64,000 bases of DNA, from assembly GCF_013364215.1 (NCBI RefSeq), contig NZ_CP054923.1:3162001-3226000 (forward strand). The letters are read 5' to 3'. Each line of letters opens with the position of its first letter. The stretch's first letter is position 1. The notes under the pieces were generated by a model. That model worked only from the letters and a program-made list of their open reading frames with translations, was not told the origin of the DNA and did no database searches. Below, one piece after another: positions 58,998 to 64,000 of this stretch. This DNA comes from Verrucosispora sp. NA02020 (GTDB lineage: Bacteria > Actinomycetota > Actinomycetes > Mycobacteriales > Micromonosporaceae). Position numbers and translations under genes: made by a program.

Positions 58998-60560
58998 GTG
59001 AGATCCTTGGCCTCGGTCGGACCGGGTGACTGGCCCACCATGAGTGCGCACGCCTACCCGGACGCACCGGCGTTGCGGACCCCCGACGGGGTCGCGCTGA
59101 CGTTCGCCGGCCTGGAGGCCCGCGCGTCGCGGCTGGCGAGCGCGTTACGGGCGGCCGGCATCGCACCGGGCGAACGGATAGCGATCCTGGGCACCGACAG
59201 CGTCGGCTACGCGGTGACGCTCTTCGCCTCGCTCAAGCTGGGCACGATCGGCGCGCCGCTGAACTACCGGCTCGCCGCTGCCGAGCTCTCCGCGTTGACG
59301 GCGCTGGCCGACCCGGCCGTGCTGGTGCTGGAGTCGCGCTACGCACACCTGCTCGACGACCTGCGGGCTGCGGCACCGGGGCTGCGCCTGGTGTTGACCC
59401 TGGACGGACCGTCGGCCGGGATCGCCTCGATCGAGGAGTTCGGCGACGCGCACGACCCGCCCGGCCCGGCCAGCCTGCCGGCCGCGACCAGCGACGACGA
59501 CGTGTTGCTGTGGATGTTGACCAGCGGGACCACCGGCACCCCTCGGGTGGTCGCGCAGACCCAGCGGATGCTCAAGGCGAACACCGCCAAGGGCGTGCTC
59601 GAACAGGGATTCCAGCCGGGGGAGTGCCTGTACGCGGGCACCCCGCTGTTCCACGTCTCCGGGATGGGCTGGCTCTACTACGCGATCTCCCGGGGCGCGG
59701 CGCTCATGCTGCTCCCGCAGTTCGACGCGGCGGCGGTGCTGGGCTGCCTGCGTAGCGGCGTGGTGACCCGGTGCCTGCTGGTGCCGAGCATGGTCGTCGC
59801 ACTGCTCGACCATCCGGACGCGGGTGCGGTCCCCGCCCTGCGCAGCATCGCCTACGGCGGCTCCGCGATGCCTCCCGAGCTCGTCCGTCGGCTGCACGAG
59901 ACGTTCGGCTGCGACCTGTACAACACCTTCGGCGCCGGCACCGAGGGGGGTGGCCAGACGATCCTGCGTCCGGCCGACCACCGTGCCGCGTTCGCCGGGC
60001 AGCCGCACCTGCTCGGCTCGATCGGCCGTCCGATGTTCGGCGTCGACCTGCGGTTGTGCGACGCGGACGGCAACGAGGTCGGCGTCGGCACGGTCGGCGA
60101 GATCCGTACGCGCAGCGACACGGTGATGAGCGGCTACGTCGGGAACCCCGAGCTCACCGCCACCAAGGTGGTCGACGGCTGGATCCGCAGCGGAGACATG
60201 GCCTGGCGGGACGACGAGGGTTACCTGTATCTCGCCGGCCGCGTCGACGACATGATCCTGCGCGGCGGCGAGAACGTCTTCCCGGCCGAGATCGAGAACG
60301 TGCTGGTGGACCACCCGACGGTCGCCGAGGCGGCGGTGGTCGGCCTGCCGGACCAGCGGTGGGGGCAGATCGTCGTGGCGGCTGTCGTCGCCGGGCCCGG
60401 TGCCGTGCCCGACCCCGACGAGCTGCGGGCCCACTGCCGGTCCCGGCTGGCCGGCTACAAGACACCGGCGCGGGTCGTGGTCGTCGCCGCGCTGCCGAAG
60501 AACGCGTCCGGAAAGACGGTCCGTGCCGCACTCGCCGCCGACCTGGCGGTGACCACGTGA
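58998..60560 (+). CDS. Acyl-CoA ligase (AMP-forming)
   Basis: The 520-residue enzyme has the AMP-binding motif MLTSGTTGTPRVVAQTQ (about residues 173-189), YNTFGAGTEGGG, IRSGDMAWRDDEGYLYLAGR and the C-terminal LPKNASGKTVRAAL with the acylation Lys. It would activate the free acid to its CoA ester, the entry step for the island. The GTG at 58998 follows GGGAG; it leads an operon with an enoyl-CoA hydratase-like protein and a TetR regulator. Confidence 0.92.
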   Translation: MRSLASVGPGDWPTMSAHAYPDAPALRTPDGVALTFAGLEARASRLASALRAAGIAPGERIAILGTDSVGYAVTLFASLKLGTIGAPLNYRLAAAELSALTALADPAVLVLESRYAHLLDDLRAAAPGLRLVLTLDGPSAGIASIEEFGDAHDPPGPASLPAATSDDDVLLWMLTSGTTGTPRVVAQTQRMLKANTAKGVLEQGFQPGECLYAGTPLFHVSGMGWLYYAISRGAALMLLPQFDAAAVLGCLRSGVVTRCLLVPSMVVALLDHPDAGAVPALRSIAYGGSAMPPELVRRLHETFGCDLYNTFGAGTEGGGQTILRPADHRAAFAGQPHLLGSIGRPMFGVDLRLCDADGNEVGVGTVGEIRTRSDTVMSGYVGNPELTATKVVDGWIRSGDMAWRDDEGYLYLAGRVDDMILRGGENVFPAEIENVLVDHPTVAEAAVVGLPDQRWGQIVVAAVVAGPGAVPDPDELRAHCRSRLAGYKTPARVVVVAALPKNASGKTVRAALAADLAVTT

Positions 60561-61393
60561 GCGCCCCGGAGCACGGCGTCCCGCCGGCCCGACCGGCCGA
60601 CCCGGGGGCCGCGTCCGGCGACACCGATGCGCAGGCGGTGCGGGTGACCCGCGACGGACCGGTGCTGACCGTCACGATCGACCGGCCGGCACGACGCAAC
60701 GCGATGACCTATGCGGCCTGGGACGAGCTGGGCGCGGCCCTGAGCGAGGCGGCGGCCGGCGACGCCCGGGTGGTGGTGGTGACCGGCACCGCCGGGGCGT
60801 TTTGCAGCGGTGGCGACCTTGACGGCGGCGACCGGGCGCCGCATCCGCACGCGCAGCTCGCGGCCGTCGCCCGCACCTGTCAGACCCTGGTGTCGCTCCC
60901 GCAGCCGACGATCGCACAGGTCGACGGGCTCGCCGCCGGCGCCGGCTTCGGCCTGGCGTTGGCCTGCGACTTCGTGGTGGCCAGCAGGCGGGCACGATTC
61001 GGCACCATGTTCCTGGCCCGTGGTCTGTCGCCGGACTTCGCCACATCGTGGCTGTTGCCCCGGCTGGTCGGGCCACGCCTGGCCACCCGGCTGTGCCTAC
61101 TGCCGGAGATCGTCGACGCCGACCGCGCCCACGAGTGGGGTCTGCTGGAGGACGTCGTGGAGCCGGACGAGTTGCCCGGACGGGTCGAGGCCCTCGCCGC
61201 GCGACTGGCGGCGGGCCCACCGATCGCGACCCGGCTCACCAAGCAACTGCTCCGCGACTCGTTCGCCCGTGGCGTCGAGGAGTCCCTCGCCGCGGAGACG
61301 ATGGCCCAGTCGATCAACCGGCTCTCGGCGGACGCGCAGGAGGGGATCGCGGCGTTCCGCGAACGCCGTCCCGCCCGGTTCGAGGGGCGATGA
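60557..61393 (+). CDS. Enoyl-CoA hydratase/isomerase family protein (PaaG-like)
   Basis: The 278-residue crotonase has AGAFCSGGDLDGGDRAPHPH for the oxyanion hole and GLAAGAGFGLALACDFVVAS. The two hydratase Glu are replaced (GAGFGL and FGTMFLARGLSPDF), and the Asp in GLSPDF suits an isomerase of the PaaG/DCI type. An isomerase that shifts a double bond is therefore more likely than a hydratase. It overlaps the ligase stop by GTGA and precedes the TetR gene with an ATGA overlap. Confidence 0.86.
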   Translation: MSAPEHGVPPARPADPGAASGDTDAQAVRVTRDGPVLTVTIDRPARRNAMTYAAWDELGAALSEAAAGDARVVVVTGTAGAFCSGGDLDGGDRAPHPHAQLAAVARTCQTLVSLPQPTIAQVDGLAAGAGFGLALACDFVVASRRARFGTMFLARGLSPDFATSWLLPRLVGPRLATRLCLLPEIVDADRAHEWGLLEDVVEPDELPGRVEALAARLAAGPPIATRLTKQLLRDSFARGVEESLAAETMAQSINRLSADAQEGIAAFRERRPARFEGR

Positions 61394-62130
61394 CGGACAA
61401 GTCCGGTGCTGCGGAGTGGACGGCGGGCCGTTCCGTCGCCACGATGTCCGACGTGACGGTGAAAGCCTCCGCGGTGAAGGTAGCCGCGTCGCGCGTGGTC
61501 GCAGCTCCGGCTCAGCCCCGCACCCCGGCCCAGCACGACCGGCGTAGTCGCGTCCTGGCCAGCGCCTCGGCGATGCTGGCCACGGGTGGCGAGGACGCGC
61601 TGCAGATGAAGCGGGTCGCCGAGGACGCGCGGGTGTCGCTGGCGACGGTGTACCGCTACTTCCCGTCCAAGGACCATCTTCTCCTGGCGATGGCCCGGGC
61701 CCGGTTCGAGCGGGCGCTGGTCCGGGTCCAGCAGGCCGACATCGACCTGGCCGGCTCGACCGCGGGCGAGCGGGTCAGCGCGTACCTGTTGCGGGAGTTC
61801 GCCGCGCAGCAGCGTCAACCGCACGTCACCTCGGCGTTGGCGCGGGTGCTGATCGGCACGAACCCGGACTACCGCGAGACCCACGACGAGGTCCAGCAGA
61901 TGCACCTACGGCTGCTCTCGGTGATCGCGCACGGCCACGACAGCACCCCCGGGTACGAGGCGTGGATGGTGCTGCGGGTGGTGGCCGGCTGCTTCGGCTC
62001 GGCCACCCGCAACTGGATCGCCGGTCTGCTCTCGGCGGACGAGGCGCGGTTCGAGATCGCGCTGGCGTGCCGGTTGCTGGACCTGCCGCCGGAGTCGGTC
62101 GGCAGCAGAACCGGTTCTGTCTCTCCGTGA
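61390..62130 (+). CDS. TetR-family regulator (KstR-like)
   Basis: The 246-residue protein has a basic N-terminal tail and a TetR HTH at about residues 52-100 (RSRVLASASAMLATGGEDAL, then VAEDARVSLATVYRYFPSKD), similar to KstR, which represses sterol catabolism in mycobacteria and releases DNA on binding acyl-CoA-type ligands. ATG at 61390 overlaps the stop of the crotonase gene. Encoded within the catabolic operon, it probably responds to a CoA ester of the substrate (inference). Confidence 0.85.
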   Translation: MTDKSGAAEWTAGRSVATMSDVTVKASAVKVAASRVVAAPAQPRTPAQHDRRSRVLASASAMLATGGEDALQMKRVAEDARVSLATVYRYFPSKDHLLLAMARARFERALVRVQQADIDLAGSTAGERVSAYLLREFAAQQRQPHVTSALARVLIGTNPDYRETHDEVQQMHLRLLSVIAHGHDSTPGYEAWMVLRVVAGCFGSATRNWIAGLLSADEARFEIALACRLLDLPPESVGSRTGSVSP

Positions 62131-62163
62131 CGTTGATCGCTGCGGCTGTCTCTGACCAGGCAC

Positions 62164-62188
62164 TATCGGCGATATCGCGCGTTAACGC
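62164..62188. promoter_or_regulatory. Inverted repeats in front of the LysR gene
   Basis: TATCG-G-CGATA (62164-62174) is followed by the palindrome GCGTTAACGC (62179-62188). The first resembles the repeats at 48421 and 58890. It lies about 80 bp upstream of the LysR start and after the TetR stop. Confidence 0.45.
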
Positions 62189-62222
62189 AACCGTTGAAAA
62201 CCAGACTTGATTCTGGAACACT

Positions 62223-62243
62223 CGCCGGCTAGAACCCCCGGCG
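62223..62243 (+). promoter_or_regulatory. Short leader hairpin before the LysR gene
   Basis: CGCCGG (62223-62228) and CCGGCG (62238-62243) form 6-bp arms 19 bp before the LysR start. It may end the TetR transcript or act in the leader. Confidence 0.35.
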
Positions 62244-62262
62244 ATGATGCGTGAGGTGCGGG

Positions 62263-63276
62263 ATGACCAGCATCGAGGTTCGTCAGCTCGAGTACTTCCT
62301 GGCCGTTCACGACTACGGCGGGGTGACCCGCGCGGCCAAGGCCCTGCACCTGTCGCAGCCGTCGCTGTCCCAGGCGATCCGCAGCCTCGAACGGCAACTG
62401 CGCACCGACCTGTTCCTCCGGGTCGGCCGTGGCCTGGTGCTCTCCGCGGCCGGGCAGGCCCTGGTCGGCCCCGCCCGCCAGGTCGTCCGCTCGGTCGAGC
62501 GGGCGCAGGTCGCCGTGCAGCGGGTCCGTGAACTACACGCGGGGCAGATCTCCGTCGCCGCCGGGGCGGGACTCGTCGCCGACCCCCTCGCCCCCTGGCT
62601 CGGCCGCTTCCGTCGCAAGTATCCCGACACCGTGGTGCGGGTCGAGGAGAGCGAGAGTGACGACGGCGTCGCCGAACTCGTCCGCTCCGGCGACTGCGAG
62701 CTGGGCCTGACCGCCGGCCTGATCGTCTGCGACGAACTGGAGCAGTTGCTGGTCAGCGAACAACACGTCGTGCTGGTCTCGCCGCCCGGCACGCCCTGCT
62801 CGGGTGGGCCGGTGCCGCTGGAACAACTCGCCGGTGTGCCGATGGTCGTCGGTGACCGTCGGGGCCAGGCCTGGACGGACGTGGAACGGGCGATGGCGGC
62901 GCGGGGCGTCGCCGCCACGGTCGTCGTGGAGGTCGCCCGCACCTCCTCCACCATCCCGCTCGTGCTGGCCGGGGTCGGCTCGACGTTCCTGACCCTGCGC
63001 CTGGCGATCGAGGCTCGGGCACGAGGCGCGGTGGTCCAGGAGATCACGCCCGCGCAGGTCCGCCGGCTGCGGCTGCTCCGCCGTCCGGGGGACCGGTCGG
63101 TCGGCGTCAACGCCCTCACCGGCGTGATCCACGCCGACGCGAAACGGTGGGTCACCGCGCTACAGGAGCAGCAGGACCTCGGCCTCGGTCTGGTCGCCGC
63201 CGGGGCCGCCGTCGATGCCCGCATCCGCGACGCCCGCGCGGCCGCGGCGAGCCGCCAGGTCCGCCTCGCAAGCTGA
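62263..63276 (+). CDS. LysR-family transcriptional regulator
   Basis: The 337-residue protein has the LysR HTH (residues about 4-63: VRQLEYFLAVHDYGGVTRAA, LHLSQPSLSQAIRSLERQLR) and a C-terminal effector domain. It is longer than usual by about 30 residues because of an Ala/Arg-rich tail. The ATG at 62263 has GAGG upstream; a GTG four codons earlier has none. It lies between the TetR operon and an ABC solute-binding gene, both on the same strand, and may control the transport gene or the island. Confidence 0.88.
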   Translation: MTSIEVRQLEYFLAVHDYGGVTRAAKALHLSQPSLSQAIRSLERQLRTDLFLRVGRGLVLSAAGQALVGPARQVVRSVERAQVAVQRVRELHAGQISVAAGAGLVADPLAPWLGRFRRKYPDTVVRVEESESDDGVAELVRSGDCELGLTAGLIVCDELEQLLVSEQHVVLVSPPGTPCSGGPVPLEQLAGVPMVVGDRRGQAWTDVERAMAARGVAATVVVEVARTSSTIPLVLAGVGSTFLTLRLAIEARARGAVVQEITPAQVRRLRLLRRPGDRSVGVNALTGVIHADAKRWVTALQEQQDLGLGLVAAGAAVDARIRDARAAAASRQVRLAS

Positions 63277-63461
63277 CGCATGCGCGTCGCCGAATGCGAC
63301 CGATACTTCCCCGCTATGGGTGCAGTCGAACTAGGTATGCGGTAGACCGAATCGTACGTTGACCACCGCTCCCCAGGCCGTGACGATGATTTCGAGCACA
63401 TTTCCTGTGACCCTCACGCATCTGCATTCGCAGGATTTATTCCAGGCTTTGGAGGAATTCG

Positions 63462-64000
63462 GTGGCTTCGACGATGAAAAGGCGCAGGGCGCTGGCGATG
63501 GTGGCCGCGCTCGCTCTCCTACCTCTTACCGCGTGTGGCGACGACGATTCCGGCACCACGGGTGCCGACGGCGAGATGACGCTCCGCCTCGGATTCGCCG
63601 GAGCGGTGTTGTCGCCCGGTGCCGCCATGTACACCTCGCTGCCCGACCTGCTCGGCTTCTGGGGCGAGGACAAGCTCACGGTCGAGATCACCCGGATCGA
63701 GGGCACCGCCGTGGCGCTGTCGGCGATGGTCGGTAACCAGATCGACGTCGCCGTCGTCTCCGGCGAGGCGGTCGTCCCGCCGATCTCCGAGGGACAGCCC
63801 TTCGTGATCCCGTACTCGCTGAGCCAGCGCGGCATCGTCGTCACCGCCGTGCCCGCGAACAGCGCGATCAACGGTCTCGGCGACCTGGGCGGCAAGACCG
63901 TCGGCGTGCCGAACCTCGCCAGCGGTGCGGTCACCTTCACCAAGGCCGGTGCGGCCGAGGCCGGCGTCGACCCGAACAGCATCACGTTCGTCGCGATCGG
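63462..64000 (+). CDS. ABC transporter solute-binding lipoprotein, 3' end outside the window
   Basis: The GTG at 63462 follows GGAGG at 63451-63455 with 6-nt spacing; an ATG four codons later is an alternative. The 179 visible codons encode a lipoprotein signal (MKRRRALAMVAALALLPLTA then Cys, a lipobox) and the start of an NMT1/SsuA-like periplasmic-binding domain (LRLGFAGAVLSPGAAMYTSL, then VEITRIEGTAVALSAMVG and GGKTVGVPNLASGAVTFTKA). Such proteins bind sulfonates, aromatic acids or pyrimidine-like solutes. It probably brings in the substrate of the adjacent catabolic island (inference). The gene runs off the window. Confidence 0.88.
   Translation, partial: MASTMKRRRALAMVAALALLPLTACGDDDSGTTGADGEMTLRLGFAGAVLSPGAAMYTSLPDLLGFWGEDKLTVEITRIEGTAVALSAMVGNQIDVAVVSGEAVVPPISEGQPFVIPYSLSQRGIVVTAVPANSAINGLGDLGGKTVGVPNLASGAVTFTKAGAAEAGVDPNSITFVAI

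Noticed and set aside
1..64000. tRNA, rRNA, CRISPR array, insertion sequence, integrase or prophage
   Set aside because: I looked for these on both strands and saw no cloverleaf, regular spacer array, transposase or phage structural gene. A tool search could still find a small or divergent one.

Overview
The window is about 64 kb of very GC-rich DNA. Nearly every third codon position is G or C, GTG and TTG starts are common, and neighbouring genes often share 4-bp stop/start overlaps. Together with an Lsr2 nucleoid protein, a SARP-less NB-ARC/TPR regulator, ECF sigma modules, AA10 LPMO and Cip1-like secreted proteins, this points to a filamentous actinomycete, most likely of the Micromonosporaceae (inference from gene content, no 16S present). 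I see no tRNA or rRNA, CRISPR array, insertion sequence, integrase or origin. It reads as ordinary chromosome.

Layout. 1-7.9 kb: a truncated unknown protein, a NarL-type two-component pair, an SRPBCC/ArsR pair with three operator dyads, a secreted protein, and a D-amino-acid oxidase divergent from a LysR regulator. 7.9-11 kb: a minus-strand operon for three proteins with SipW-type (TasA-like) export signals around an unusual fusion of a SipW-like signal peptidase with an LPXTG-anchored domain. 11-21 kb: small metabolic and regulatory genes, including bluB under a clear cobalamin riboswitch, a MalY/PatB aminotransferase, three VOC proteins and several one-component regulators. 21-31 kb: a large subtilisin, a TetR/MFS exporter operon with a 34-bp operator, Lsr2, a cellulose-type LPMO with a CebR-like box, a PAS-GAF protein and an aldo/keto reductase. 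31.9-36.1 kb: a translationally coupled ECF sigma, zf-HC2 anti-sigma and ABC export operon, followed by a 40-residue secreted peptide gene and a 21-bp-arm hairpin. 36.4-46.9 kb: methyltransferase, a second ArsR/SRPBCC operon, the NB-ARC/TPR regulator, a trypsin-fold protein that has lost two catalytic residues, lutABC, an LtrA protein and a Cip1-like secreted protein with a second CebR-like box.

46.9-64 kb is a catabolic island for an unidentified carboxylic acid that is degraded as CoA esters. A nine-gene minus-strand operon (SDR, enoyl-CoA hydratase, two acyl-CoA dehydrogenases, an HpaB-type oxidoreductase, a split AtuA/DUF1446 protein, CaiB-type CoA transferase, SnoaL-like protein) diverges from an acyl-CoA ligase, hydratase/isomerase and TetR operon. 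Aldehyde dehydrogenase, thiolase and a second SDR lie on the left. A LysR regulator and an ABC solute-binding lipoprotein, cut by the window end, lie on the right. Short related inverted repeats recur at three promoters of this island.

The best candidates for undescribed biology are the peptidase-LPXTG fusion with its three cognate substrates, the small secreted peptide, the catalytically dead secreted protease and the catabolic island. All functional statements come from reading the translated sequence and from knowledge of the families. No database search was run.
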